64,000 bases of DNA from Flavobacterium piscis. GTDB lineage: Bacteria; Bacteroidota; Bacteroidia; Flavobacteriales; Flavobacteriaceae. The stretch is taken from assembly GCF_001686925.1 (NCBI RefSeq), contig NZ_LVEN01000027.1, forward strand, positions 744,001 to 808,000, in the 5' to 3' direction. This document shows positions 43,566-52,564 of the stretch, piece by piece. A model generated the notes under the pieces. It did no database searches and had not been told where the DNA came from. It saw only the letters and a program-made list of their open reading frames with translations. Numbering within the stretch: position 1 is the first letter of the stretch; every line of letters begins with the position of its first letter. The position numbers and the translations under genes are program-made.

Positions 43566-44579
43566 ATGAAAGGCATACTATTAGTAAACCTAGGATCACC
43601 GGAAAGTCCAACTACAAAAGATGTAAAACCATATTTAGACGAGTTTTTAATGGACAAACACGTGATCGATGTTCCGTATTTGTTGAGAGCATTTTTAGTT
43701 CGTGGTATTATCCTAAGAAAAAGACCGGAAGAATCAGCACATGCATATGCTAAAATCTGGTGGGATGAAGGTTCTCCGTTAGTGGTCCTTTCTGAAAGAA
43801 TGCAGAAAAAAGTACAGCCTTTAGTAAATGTTCCGGTTTCTTTGGCAATGCGTTACGGAAGTATGACTATCGAAAAAGGGCTTCAGGAATTGCACAATAA
43901 AGGAGTTACTGAAGTAATGCTTTTTCCGTTATACCCACAATATGCAATGGCTTCGACTTTGACTATTTTGGTTAAAGCGGAAGAAATCCGCAAGAAGAAA
44001 TTCCCACAGATGATCTTTACTGATGTTCCTGCGTTTTACAACAAACCAGATTACATCAAGAATTTAGCTGATTCGATCAATAAACATTTAGTTGGGTTTG
44101 AGTATGATCATTTATTATTCTCGTATCACGGAATTCCGGAGCGTCATATTCGCAAAACAGATGTAACCAAATCTCATTGTAAAATTGATGGTTCTTGTTG
44201 TAATACGCCTTCGGCGGCACACGATTTCTGTTATCGTCATCAATGTTATGAAACTACAAAACAAGTTGTAAAACTACTAGGACTGCCTGCTGATAAATAC
44301 AGTTTGACTTTTCAATCGCGTTTAGCGGGGGATAAATGGCTAGAGCCTTATACTGATGTTGAAATTGATAAAATGCCAGCAAAAGGAATTAAGAAATTAG
44401 CAGTTGTAACACCAGCTTTCGTATCGGATTGTTTAGAAACTCTGGAAGAAATCGCCATGCGTGCCAAAGAAGATTTTGAAGCACAAGGAGGTGAGGAATT
44501 CTTAGCGGTTCCGTGTTTGAATGATGATGATGAGTGGTGTCAGACGGTGAGTAATTGGATTAATGATTGGGCTAAATAA
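43566..44579 (+). CDS. hemH: Ferrochelatase
   Basis: 337 residues. Inserts Fe(II) into protoporphyrin or coproporphyrin at the end of heme synthesis. Visible: N-terminal GILLVNLGSPESP, the FPLYPQYAMAST segment, catalytic His188 in SYHGIPERH, the cysteine-bearing segment GSCCNTPSAAHDFCYRHQCY and the ferrochelatase signature TFQSRLAGDKWLEPYT. Normal length, ATG with AAAGAAAAAA before it. Its cysteines may bind a cluster, but that is not proven here. Confidence 0.95.
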   Translation: MKGILLVNLGSPESPTTKDVKPYLDEFLMDKHVIDVPYLLRAFLVRGIILRKRPEESAHAYAKIWWDEGSPLVVLSERMQKKVQPLVNVPVSLAMRYGSMTIEKGLQELHNKGVTEVMLFPLYPQYAMASTLTILVKAEEIRKKKFPQMIFTDVPAFYNKPDYIKNLADSINKHLVGFEYDHLLFSYHGIPERHIRKTDVTKSHCKIDGSCCNTPSAAHDFCYRHQCYETTKQVVKLLGLPADKYSLTFQSRLAGDKWLEPYTDVEIDKMPAKGIKKLAVVTPAFVSDCLETLEEIAMRAKEDFEAQGGEEFLAVPCLNDDDEWCQTVSNWINDWAK

Positions 44580-44902
44580 GTCTAAATTAATAGCATAGAA
44601 TATTACATTTACTATTTGTAGTTTTTTTAATCACTACATTCATATCACTCTATTTGTTTTAGTTTAGTACGCTAAATAACTTTAAATTTGGAAGATTTGA
44701 ATTAAGTTTACCTCGTTAATCACTTTTGATTATTAATTTATTTAATTAAATACAAGTAGTAAAAAATAGATTTTTCCTGTTTTAGATTATCTAATCTTTT
44801 TGCTTAATCCTCAACTTTGCACTTGATGCTTTTATGTCCTTTAAAAAAGGAAACAAAAATAAAAAAATAGCTAATATATTGATTAATATTTTTTTAAATA
44901 AA

Positions 44903-44936
44903 AAAAGGCGCCAATTGTCTTCAATTGGCGCCTTTT
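44903..44936 (-). terminator. Terminator of tRNA-Arg
   Basis: Stem GGCGCCAATTG (44907-44917) with CAATTGGCGCC (44922-44932), loop TCTT, extended by A/T pairs on both sides; on the minus strand it is followed by T bases. The same hairpin occurs in the three dispersed repeats. Confidence 0.85.
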
Positions 44937-44945
44937 GGCTGTTAG

Positions 44946-45019
44946 TGACCTCGACTGGATTCAAACCAGTAACCTCTTGAGCCGTAATCAAGTGCGCTAT
45001 TCAGTTGCGCCACGAGGCC
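44946..45019 (-). tRNA. tRNA-Arg(ACG)
   Basis: 74 nt on the minus strand. Acceptor GGCCTCG pairs with CGAGGTC (one G-U), discriminator A, D-stem GCGC/GCGC, anticodon stem CTTGA/TCAAG with loop TTACGGC (anticodon ACG), T-stem ACTGG/CCAGT with loop TTTGAAT. No encoded CCA. ACG reads CGU and, after A34 deamination, CGC/CGA. Confidence 0.93.
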
Positions 45020-45134
45020 TTTTTTGTTATCAATAAGCTGATTTTTCGTAGCTTTGTTGATTGCTTATTGCGGGTGCAAAGATAGACATAAATGCGAGAT
45101 ATGCAAGCATAAAATAACATAAAAATAAAAAAAA

Positions 45135-45644
45135 ATGACGATTAAAAATTATGTACGTGATATTCAGGGATTTCCAAAAGAAGGAATTTTGTTTAAAGAT
45201 ATTACTCCACTGCTAAATGACCCAATTGCGACCAAAAAGTGTTTGTCGGTTTTAGTTGAATCTTTAAAAGGACATAAAATAGATAAAGTAGTAGGAGCAG
45301 AGAGCAGAGGGTTTTTCTTTGGAATATTATTAGCTCAGGAATTAAACGCAGGTTTTGTTCCTGTTAGAAAGCCTAAAAAGTTACCGTATGAAACCATTTC
45401 GGCTACATATGAACTGGAATATGGTACAGATAGTTTAGAGATGCATACAGACGCAATAAAAAAGGGAGACAGGGTTTTTCATGATGATGTTTTGGCAACA
45501 GGAGGGACCGCAAAAGCGGTTTGTGAGTTGGTCGAGAAACTAGGAGGCGAAATTGTACAATGCAATTTCCTGATGGAATTAACTTTCTTAAACGGAAGAG
45601 AAAAAATTAAAGACCATCCTATTTTTGCTGCAATCACATACTAA
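45135..45644 (+). CDS. apt: Adenine phosphoribosyltransferase
   Basis: 169 residues. Salvages adenine to AMP using PRPP. N-terminal YVRDIQGFPKEGILFKDITP, hood motif AESRGFFFG, RKPKKLPYET, and the PRPP-binding loop HDDVLATGGTAKA at about 115-127 (His in place of the commoner Val/Ile before the acidic pair). Normal length; monocistronic, with a shared bidirectional terminator downstream. Confidence 0.94.
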   Translation: MTIKNYVRDIQGFPKEGILFKDITPLLNDPIATKKCLSVLVESLKGHKIDKVVGAESRGFFFGILLAQELNAGFVPVRKPKKLPYETISATYELEYGTDSLEMHTDAIKKGDRVFHDDVLATGGTAKAVCELVEKLGGEIVQCNFLMELTFLNGREKIKDHPIFAAITY

Positions 45645-45661
45645 CAATAAAGGCGACAAAA

Positions 45662-45700
45662 AAAATCCCAATTCTAAAATATTTTCAGAATTGGGATTTT
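45662..45700. terminator. Bidirectional terminator between apt and pheT
   Basis: Perfect 14-bp stem AAAATCCCAATTCT (45662-45675) and AGAATTGGGATTTT (45687-45700), A-rich on the left and T-rich on the right, so it can serve both convergent genes. Confidence 0.82.
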
Positions 45701-45720
45701 GCATTTTACTACAATAATTT

Positions 45721-48141
45721 TTATCTTAAACTAGCGCCAAGCTCCGTTTCAAAAGCATGTTGCAGTTTCGACATGATTTTATCAATCTGAACATCTGTAA
45801 GCGTTTTTGTATTGTCCTGAATGGTAAAGCTCAAAGCATACGACTTTTTGTCTTCAGGAAGCTTACTTCCTTCATAAACGTCAAATAGATTAACATCTTT
45901 TAAAAGTAACTTCTCTGTTTGCTTAGCAAGATTAAAAATACTTTCATAAGTCGTGTTCTTGTCAATCAATAAAGCTAAATCCCTGCGAACTTCAGGATAT
46001 TTAGGAATGTCAGAATATTTGATTTTTCCGGTGATAATCTTCAATATCAAATCCCAGTTAAAATCAGCAAAATAAACATCTTGTTTGATTCCGAAATGTT
46101 TTAGGATTGACTTTTTAACCACGCCCATTTCTACTAATGTATCATTGTTGTAGCAAATTGCAGTTCCTTCCGAAAAAATATCAGATTGTACAGGAGCATT
46201 CGAAATTTTATCAATTCCTAAACGAGCCAGAATTCCTTTTACATATCCTTTTAATAAAAAGAAATCAGTAGTTTTTTGCGGATTGGTCCAGCTTTCTTTG
46301 TTTCTGTTTCCGGAAATCAACAAAGTTAAATGTTTGTGTTCTTCGTATCCGTTAAGATATTTATGATATGATTTTCCGAATTCGAATAATTTTAAATCAG
46401 CATTTTTTCTGTTAATGTTATACGAAATCGCTTCTAAACCAGAGAACAATAATGATTGACGCATAGTAGATAAATCGCTGCTTAACGGATTCAGCATTGT
46501 AACATTATGCTCTTCTTTTAAAACAGTTGATAATTTAGCGTAAGCTGCTGTTGTCAAAGAGTTGGCCATCATTTCATGAAATCCCTGAGAATTCAATTGC
46601 GATGCGATTACGTTTTGTACTTTATAATCTTCTGTTCTTGGTGAATTAGAAACCGTTGCATTGAATTTTTTAGAGAAATTAATATTGTTATAACCGTAAA
46701 CTCTTAAAATTTCTTCGATAACATCAATTTCACGCTGCACATCTACACGATAGGCAGGTATTGTTAGTCCTAAACCCGAATCAGAAACGCTGTTTACTTT
46801 TATATCTAAAGAAACCAGGATTTTTTTGATCGTATCTTTTGGAATTTCCTGTCCGATAATTTTAGAAACATGACTAAAGTTCAGTAAAACAGAGAAATCT
46901 TCTATTTTTTTAGGATAAACTTCTACAACATCAGATGTTATTTTTCCGCCTGCAACTTCCAGAATTAAAAGAGCAGCACGTTTCAATGCATATTCTGTAA
47001 TCGTTGGGTCAATTCCTCTTTCAAATCTAAAAGAGGCATCCGTATTCAATTGATGTCTTTTTGCTGTTTTACGAACACTTACAGCATCAAAATAAGCACT
47101 TTCTAAGAAAATAGTTGTTGTACCATCAGATACTCCTGATTTTTTTCCTCCAAAAACACCTGCAATACAAAGTGGGCCTTTTTCGTCGCAAATCATTAAA
47201 TCTTCTTTGTGTAATGTTCTTTCAACATCATCCAAAGTAACAAATTTAGTACCTTCAGGAAGTGTTTTTACAATTATTTTTCCGTTGATTTTGGCAGCAT
47301 CAAAAGCATGTAAAGGTTGTCCTAACTCATGCAAAACATAATTAGTAACATCGACAATATTATTTTTTGGAGTTAAACCAATAGCTTTTAAACGATCTTG
47401 CAGCCATGCTGGAGATTCCTGAACAGAAATTCCTGAAATGGTTACACCGCAATATCTTGGAGCCATAAGCGGTTCTTCGACATTAACATCAATTTTTAAA
47501 GTACGCATGTCTACTCTAAAATTACTCACAGAAGGTGTGATCAATTCTACGTTTACACCACGCTGAAGCATTCCGGCTCTTAAATCACGCGCAGTTCCAA
47601 GATGACTCATGGCATCAGCACGATTTGGTGTTAAGCCAATTTCGAACACTTCATCATTAGCTACCTTAAAAACTTCAGCAGCAGGAGTTCCTGGTATTAA
47701 CTTTTCATCCAGAATCATGATTCCGTCATGGCTTGTACCTAAACCCAGCTCATCTTCTGCACAAATCATTCCGTGACTTTCCTGTCCACGTATTTTTCCT
47801 TTTTTAATGGTGAATTCACCACCATCTTTATCATATAAAACGGTTCCTATAGTGGCTACAGGCACTTTTTGTCCTGCTGCAACATTAGCTGCACCACAAA
47901 CAATTTGTATAGGAGCTTCTAAACCAATATTTACAGTTGTAACTTTTAATCTATCTGCATCAGGGTGCTTCTCGCAAGTAAGTACGTGTCCTACAACTAC
48001 TCCTTCTAAACCGCCCTTAACTGATTGGTATTTTTCGACAACTTCTACTTCAAGACCTAAATCTGTAAGTAATTCTGAAGTTTGCTCAGAGGTCCAGTCT
48101 GTTTTAATAAATTGTTTTAACCAGTTGTAAGATATTTTCAT
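45721..48141 (-). CDS. pheT: Phenylalanyl-tRNA synthetase beta subunit
   Basis: 806 residues from ATG 48139-48141 (MKISYNWLKQFIKTDW). The open frame continues 34 codons further upstream, but that stretch is not protein-like for this family. Domains in order: B1/EMAP-type tRNA-binding OB fold (about 40-150; CEKHPDADRLKVTTVNIG), B3/B4 editing (about 210-380), B5 (about 400-470), synthetase-like core (about 480-680) and C-terminal anticodon-binding FDX-ACB (YPEVRRDLALLIDKNTTYES ... DVYEGSKLPEDKKSYAL). Pairs with PheS, which is not in this window, to charge tRNA-Phe. Confidence 0.95.
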   Translation of the reverse strand: MKISYNWLKQFIKTDWTSEQTSELLTDLGLEVEVVEKYQSVKGGLEGVVVGHVLTCEKHPDADRLKVTTVNIGLEAPIQIVCGAANVAAGQKVPVATIGTVLYDKDGGEFTIKKGKIRGQESHGMICAEDELGLGTSHDGIMILDEKLIPGTPAAEVFKVANDEVFEIGLTPNRADAMSHLGTARDLRAGMLQRGVNVELITPSVSNFRVDMRTLKIDVNVEEPLMAPRYCGVTISGISVQESPAWLQDRLKAIGLTPKNNIVDVTNYVLHELGQPLHAFDAAKINGKIIVKTLPEGTKFVTLDDVERTLHKEDLMICDEKGPLCIAGVFGGKKSGVSDGTTTIFLESAYFDAVSVRKTAKRHQLNTDASFRFERGIDPTITEYALKRAALLILEVAGGKITSDVVEVYPKKIEDFSVLLNFSHVSKIIGQEIPKDTIKKILVSLDIKVNSVSDSGLGLTIPAYRVDVQREIDVIEEILRVYGYNNINFSKKFNATVSNSPRTEDYKVQNVIASQLNSQGFHEMMANSLTTAAYAKLSTVLKEEHNVTMLNPLSSDLSTMRQSLLFSGLEAISYNINRKNADLKLFEFGKSYHKYLNGYEEHKHLTLLISGNRNKESWTNPQKTTDFFLLKGYVKGILARLGIDKISNAPVQSDIFSEGTAICYNNDTLVEMGVVKKSILKHFGIKQDVYFADFNWDLILKIITGKIKYSDIPKYPEVRRDLALLIDKNTTYESIFNLAKQTEKLLLKDVNLFDVYEGSKLPEDKKSYALSFTIQDNTKTLTDVQIDKIMSKLQHAFETELGASLR

Positions 48142-48416
48142 GTTAACTTTTTTATTCTTGTATAAGGATACAAATATAAGGATTGCGGGTGGTAGTAAGA
48201 AAGAATTTATTTGGTTTTTTTGTGATGTTTTAATTTCCTTCAAAATCGATTTGTATTGAATAGTTGCTATTTTTAATGCTAATATTTTACTAATTAATTA
48301 CTAAAACATTGTTATAAAAACGAATGTGTAAGTTTTGTGCTAGTAGATGAATGAAAAGTGCTATTCTGTTTCAGATTATGAAGGTAAATTTGAAATGAAT
48401 CAAAAATGATAATGTT

Positions 48417-49922
48417 ATGAATAATGCCACACAAAGACCTGAATTTAAGGCAAAATACGATAATTACATTAACGGAAAATTTACAGCTCCGGTAAAAGGA
48501 GAATATTTTGACGTTCTTTCTCCAATTGATGGAAAAGTATTTACAAAAGCAGCACATTCAGGAAAAGAGGATTTAGAATTGGCTGTTGATGCAGCTTATG
48601 AAGCGTTTAAGACATGGGGAAAAACCTCAGTTACCGAAAGAAGTATTTTACTCAATAAAATTGCGCAAAAAATAGAAGACAATCTTGAGTATATTGCAAC
48701 GGTAGAAACAATCGATAACGGAAAACCAATTCGTGAAACACTTGCGGCGGATATTCCACTGGCAATTGACCATTTTAGATATTTCGCAGGTGTAATTCGT
48801 GCCGAAGAAAGCTCTATTGCAGAATTGGATTCCCAGACGGTTTCGATTGCTTTAAGCGAACCATTAGGTGTTGTTGCCCAGATTATCCCGTGGAATTTCC
48901 CAATTCTAATGGCAGTATGGAAAATCGCTCCTGCACTTGCCGCAGGAAATACGATCGTTCTGAAACCTGCAGAAAGCACACCAATTTCTATTTTAGTTTT
49001 AATGGAATTAATAGGCGATATCCTGCCTCCGGGAGTGCTGAATATCGTAAACGGTTTTGGTGCCGAGCTTGGTCGTCCGTTGGTTACCAATAAAAAAGTG
49101 GCTAAGGCAGCCTTTACCGGATCAACCACTACAGGACGATTGGTAATGCAATATGCTACAGAAAATATTATTCCGGTAACGTTGGAACTAGGAGGAAAAT
49201 CTCCAAATATTTTCTTCCCTTCAGTAGCAGATCACGATGATGATTTCTTTGATAAAGCAATCGAAGGCGCGGTATTATTTGCGTTAAATCAAGGTGAAAT
49301 TTGTACTTGTCCGTCGAGATTGTTAATTCATGAAGATATTTACGAAAAATTTATTGCTAAAGTAATCGAAAGGACAGAAGCTATTATTGCCGGAAATCCA
49401 TTGGATAAGTCGACTATGATAGGTGCGCAGACTTCATTGGTTCAGAAAGAAAAAATCATGTCCTATATAAAATTGGGTAAAGAAGAAGGAGCAGAACTTT
49501 TAACAGGTGGAGACGAAAATCATTTAGGAGGAGATCTTGAGGGTGGTTATTACATTAAACCAACCTTGTTTAAAGGACATAACAAAATGAGAATTTTTCA
49601 GGAAGAAATTTTTGGACCTGTTCTCGCTGTTACTACTTTTAAAACTACCGAAGAAGCGATCGAAATTGCCAATGATACGATGTATGGTTTAGGTGCCGGG
49701 GTTTGGACACGTGATGCACATGAAATCTATCAGGTTCCAAGAGCCATTCAGTCAGGTCGTGTCTGGATCAATCAGTACCATTCTTATCCGGCCGGAGCAC
49801 CTTTTGGAGGTTATAAACAATCCGGAATTGGTCGTGAAAACCATAAAATGATGTTAGGACAATACCGTCAGACAAAAAATATGCTGATTTCTTATGATAA
49901 AAAGAAATTGGGCTTCTTTTAA
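48417..49922 (+). CDS. NAD(P)-dependent aldehyde dehydrogenase (acetaldehyde type)
   Basis: 501 residues. Rossmann-type cofactor domain ([31 protein letters not shown]), general-base Glu in [10 protein letters not shown], nucleophile Cys near residue 300 in [11 protein letters not shown], and C-terminal oligomerisation segment ([18 protein letters not shown]). It matches the AldA/ExaC group acting on acetaldehyde or longer aliphatic aldehydes. The DUF779 gene 77 bp downstream is a known companion of this enzyme group, and an AraC regulator lies beyond, facing them. Confidence 0.92.
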   Translation: MNNATQRPEFKAKYDNYINGKFTAPVKGEYFDVLSPIDGKVFTKAAHSGKEDLELAVDAAYEAFKTWGKTSVTERSILLNKIAQKIEDNLEYIATVETIDNGKPIRETLAADIPLAIDHFRYFAGVIRAEESSIAELDSQTVSIALSEPLGVVAQIIPWNFPILMAVWKIAPALAAGNTIVLKPAESTPISILVLMELIGDILPPGVLNIVNGFGAELGRPLVTNKKVAKAAFTGSTTTGRLVMQYATENIIPVTLELGGKSPNIFFPSVADHDDDFFDKAIEGAVLFALNQGEICTCPSRLLIHEDIYEKFIAKVIERTEAIIAGNPLDKSTMIGAQTSLVQKEKIMSYIKLGKEEGAELLTGGDENHLGGDLEGGYYIKPTLFKGHNKMRIFQEEIFGPVLAVTTFKTTEEAIEIANDTMYGLGAGVWTRDAHEIYQVPRAIQSGRVWINQYHSYPAGAPFGGYKQSGIGRENHKMMLGQYRQTKNMLISYDKKKLGFF

Positions 49923-49942
49923 TTTGTTATTATGTTGGTTTG

Positions 49943-49973
49943 AAAAGGGTAAGTTTCTGACTTGCCTTTTTTT
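49943..49973 (+). terminator. Imperfect hairpin after aldehyde dehydrogenase
   Basis: AAAAGGGTAAG ... CTTGCCTTTTTTT with one bulge and a 7-nt loop, followed by Ts; probably a weak terminator before the DUF779 gene. Confidence 0.5.
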
Positions 49974-49999
49974 GTAAATTTAATTTTAAAAAAAAGATC

Positions 50000-50374
50000 A
50001 TGATAAAGAGACTGGATGCCACCGATAATGCCATTGATTTGATAAAGATTCTAAAAGAAAAACACGGTGATTTGATGTTTTACCAAGCAGGAGGATGTTG
50101 CGAAGGAACACAGCCACAATGTTTTGAAAAAGGAGGATATTATCAGCGAATGGGAGATGTTTGTATTGGCACTATTGAAGATACAGAATTTTGGGTCGAT
50201 AAAGATTTATTCGAATATTGGAAACACGCGCATTTTACATTAAAAGTAATCGATGCTTTTGGAGTTGGCGGTTTTTCGTTAGAAACTCCTTTAAAGAAAA
50301 CATTCCAAATCGAATATAGAATTTTTACCGAGGAAGAGGAAAAGGATTTGGAACCGGTTAGTTTTATAGAATAG
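50000..50374 (+). CDS. DUF779 protein (aldehyde dehydrogenase companion)
   Basis: 124 residues: LIKILKEKHGDLMFYQAGGC, CEGTQPQCFEKGGYY, DKDLFEYWKHAHFTLKVIDA, GVGGFSLETPLKKTFQIEYR. The Gly-Gly-Cys-Cys and Cys-Phe positions are those conserved in DUF779. Members are adjacent to acetaldehyde dehydrogenases in many bacteria; the function is unknown (perhaps redox or cofactor related). Cytoplasmic. Confidence 0.88.
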   Translation: MIKRLDATDNAIDLIKILKEKHGDLMFYQAGGCCEGTQPQCFEKGGYYQRMGDVCIGTIEDTEFWVDKDLFEYWKHAHFTLKVIDAFGVGGFSLETPLKKTFQIEYRIFTEEEEKDLEPVSFIE

Positions 50375-50677
50375 GTTCTAAGTGGCTAAGATTCTGAGGT
50401 TCTAAGGTTTCAGAGAGACAAAGCTTCAGAGATACAAAGAGTTCAGAGGAACAAAAAGACAAAGGTTTTGATGCGCAAAGATTAACCGTAGATAGGAAGC
50501 AGTGCGTCTAACATGTTCTGTAAATTGAAAGGGAAAATTGGTATGTAAAACAGGAGTGTAGACCCACTGCTGTTCGTCTCTACAATAAATGGTATGTTCA
50601 TAAACGTTGATTTATAAACTTTGAGAAATGAATATTACACAATAAACAGCCTAAAAAAACTCAGAATCTTAGAACAT
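50375..50677. repeat. Intergenic degenerate AG-rich repeats
   Basis: About 300 bp without a gene. From 50374 a chain of 10-11 bp degenerate units built on TTCTAAG, TCTGAG and TTCAGAG-ACAAAG runs to about 50470. Near 50655 the complementary CTCAGAATCTTAGAAC appears. The same family is found at 57060-57170 and 58590-58620. Possibly a dispersed intergenic repeat or bidirectional transcription end. Confidence 0.5.
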
Positions 50678-51601
50678 TCAATTAACATACAACAACTGAT
50701 ATTGTTTAGGCGTAATTCCTTCATGCTTTTTAAAAAGTCTTGTAAAATAATTAGCATCTTCAAAACCGGATAAATAGCATACTTCATTAATCTGAATACC
50801 AGGATTTCTTAGTAGCTTTTTGGCATGTTTGATTTTTTCATTCAAAACATACTCAATCGGACTCATGCCTAATTCCCGTTTGAAAAAGCGATAAAAAGAA
50901 GCTGTACTCATGCAGGCTTTCTCGCTCAAACTTTTAAGGTTGATGTTTTCTTTTAAATTTAGTTTGATAAATTCAGTAACTTCAAAAATTGGATTATTCG
51001 ATTGGATTAAAATTCCTTCGTCGATAGCTTTTACGGTCTGCGTCTGAATAATTCGGATTAATAATTCCTGCAATGTTAAGTCGGCGAGCGCGTCTTTTGT
51101 AATCGATGTGCTCATGCATTCTTTGATTAGTTTATTGATGGTAGCGGCAAGATCAATATTATTGTAGAAAAAATAATTCTGATAATTTAATTGCCAGTAG
51201 GCGTCGCTGCCTTCTTTAGGATAACGTTCATTTAAAAAATTTAAAGTATCGGTTATTTTAGATTTGTCTATTGCCAGAGCCAGGCATTGTGTTGGGTTTT
51301 CTCTTGAGGCTTCCGGAAAGTCAATTTTCATTTCGACGTTTGACGGAATAACGACTGTTTCTCCCGGTAAATAATCGAATCCGGGATCATCAAAAAGGTG
51401 CATAATCTTTTTACCTCTTAACATACTGGTTACTACAAAATCATTAAACTTTAGCGGAACTAGTTTAGAAGATTCGTAAGTTTCAAAAATATTTAATTCA
51501 CAATGATTTAAGGTGTAAACTGTTCTGTTCTCGACAAGTGTTTTTAATGATTTTTCATTGGATAAATGAGGAGGATTGATGAAAGCACGTTGATTGTTCA
51601 T
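50678..51601 (-). CDS. AraC-family regulator next to aldehyde dehydrogenase
   Basis: 307 residues. The N-terminal sensor domain (about 30-150; FDDPGFDYLPGETVVIPSNV) resembles AraC_N type cupins. The C-terminal double helix-turn-helix (about 205-305; LKENINLKSLSEKACMSTAS, FYRFFKRELGMSPIEYVLNE, EVCYLSGFEDANYFTRLFKK). It converges on the aldehyde dehydrogenase/DUF779 pair and is a good candidate for its regulator. Confidence 0.88.
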   Translation of the reverse strand: MNNQRAFINPPHLSNEKSLKTLVENRTVYTLNHCELNIFETYESSKLVPLKFNDFVVTSMLRGKKIMHLFDDPGFDYLPGETVVIPSNVEMKIDFPEASRENPTQCLALAIDKSKITDTLNFLNERYPKEGSDAYWQLNYQNYFFYNNIDLAATINKLIKECMSTSITKDALADLTLQELLIRIIQTQTVKAIDEGILIQSNNPIFEVTEFIKLNLKENINLKSLSEKACMSTASFYRFFKRELGMSPIEYVLNEKIKHAKKLLRNPGIQINEVCYLSGFEDANYFTRLFKKHEGITPKQYQLLYVN

Positions 51602-51674
51602 TGCGATTAAATTTTTTAGTGGCGACTTTAAATTTAATCAAAATAGAAGTAACAATGGCAGTTTTAACGTTTTA

Positions 51675-52538
51675 TTAAATCAGTTCCTCAACATGTTTTT
51701 TGATGTTTTCGGCTATTTTTTTGGTAGGTAAATCATTTTCATCGTCACCAAACGGATCTTCTATTTCCTCTGCAATAAGCTCTAAACTCGCCAGTACATA
51801 AAAAATAAAAACCACAACCGGAGCAACAAAATACCCCAGACTAATGGAGTAACCAAAAGGCAGTGTCATAGTATAAAAGAAAATAAATTTTTTGATAAAA
51901 GCACTGTAAGAGTAGGGAATAGGCGTGTTTTTTATTCTTTCGCACGCACCACAAATATCTGTAAAAGATTGTAATTCTTCGTTTAAAATGATGAGTTGTT
52001 CTCCGGTAATTTTTTTAGAATCATACAAATCATTGATTTTATGAAACATCATTCTTTTTACCTGATTGGGTTTGTGTTTGTGATGATCAATTTCTAAATC
52101 TACATCATCAAAAAGCTGTTTACTGGTTTCAGAATCATGAAGATGCCTGTGCAAAATTAAAGCATAAGTTGGAATGAATTTTCTGAAGAATTTTCGATCA
52201 TTTTCATCTTTAAGCATTGCCGAAAGTTTAATAGCCAGATTACGACTATTATTTACGAGACCTCCCCATAATTTTCGTCCTTCCCACCAGCGATCGTAAG
52301 CAGTATTGGTTCTAAATACAAGCAGTAATGAAATCACAAAACCTAACATTCCGTGCATGATTGGGATGTTATGGATATAATCATTTTTACCAACTTTAAA
52401 ATAGGCGATTTCAAGATACCCAATTATAGAAGAATAAATTCCGATAGCAATCATTATCGGAAACAGTTTTCTTACTGTGTCTGATTTATGAACATGGAAA
52501 ATAAAAGTAAACCAATCCTTGGTATTATATGAGATCAT
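51675..52538 (-). CDS. Bestrophin-family (UPF0187) channel protein
   Basis: 287 residues with four hydrophobic regions and the bacterial bestrophin text (FPIMIAIGIYSSIIGYLEIA; IPIMHGMLGFVISLLLVFRT, NTAYDRWWEGRKLWGGLVNN; FIFYVLASLELIAEEIEDPF, GDDENDLP). Inner-membrane pentameric channel, selectivity unknown (bacterial examples conduct cations). Starts 26 bp after the TolC gene of the RND operon and may be transcribed with it. Confidence 0.9.
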   Translation of the reverse strand: MISYNTKDWFTFIFHVHKSDTVRKLFPIMIAIGIYSSIIGYLEIAYFKVGKNDYIHNIPIMHGMLGFVISLLLVFRTNTAYDRWWEGRKLWGGLVNNSRNLAIKLSAMLKDENDRKFFRKFIPTYALILHRHLHDSETSKQLFDDVDLEIDHHKHKPNQVKRMMFHKINDLYDSKKITGEQLIILNEELQSFTDICGACERIKNTPIPYSYSAFIKKFIFFYTMTLPFGYSISLGYFVAPVVVFIFYVLASLELIAEEIEDPFGDDENDLPTKKIAENIKKHVEELI

Positions 52539-52564
52539 TTAGTTTGTTTTGAAACAAATTTACT

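Larger units (their letters stand above)
44580..45134. other. Intergenic region holding the tRNA-Arg locus
   Basis: About 555 bp with no protein gene. The left 250 bp are AT-rich. The 44835-44902 segment (AAGGAAACAAAAATAAAAAA, GATTAATATTTTTTT) is shared with repeat copy 3 and partly with copy 2. The terminator and tRNA are listed separately. Confidence 0.6.

Noticed and set aside
43526..43753. Small plus-strand frame over the start of hemH
   Set aside because: Out-of-frame shadow of ferrochelatase.
48142..48243. 34-codon N-terminal extension of PheT
   Set aside because: PheT proteins begin at MKISYNWL; the extension is hydrophobic and unlike the family.
48596..49129. 177-residue minus-strand frame inside the aldehyde dehydrogenase gene
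   Set aside because: Antisense shadow of a well-conserved enzyme.
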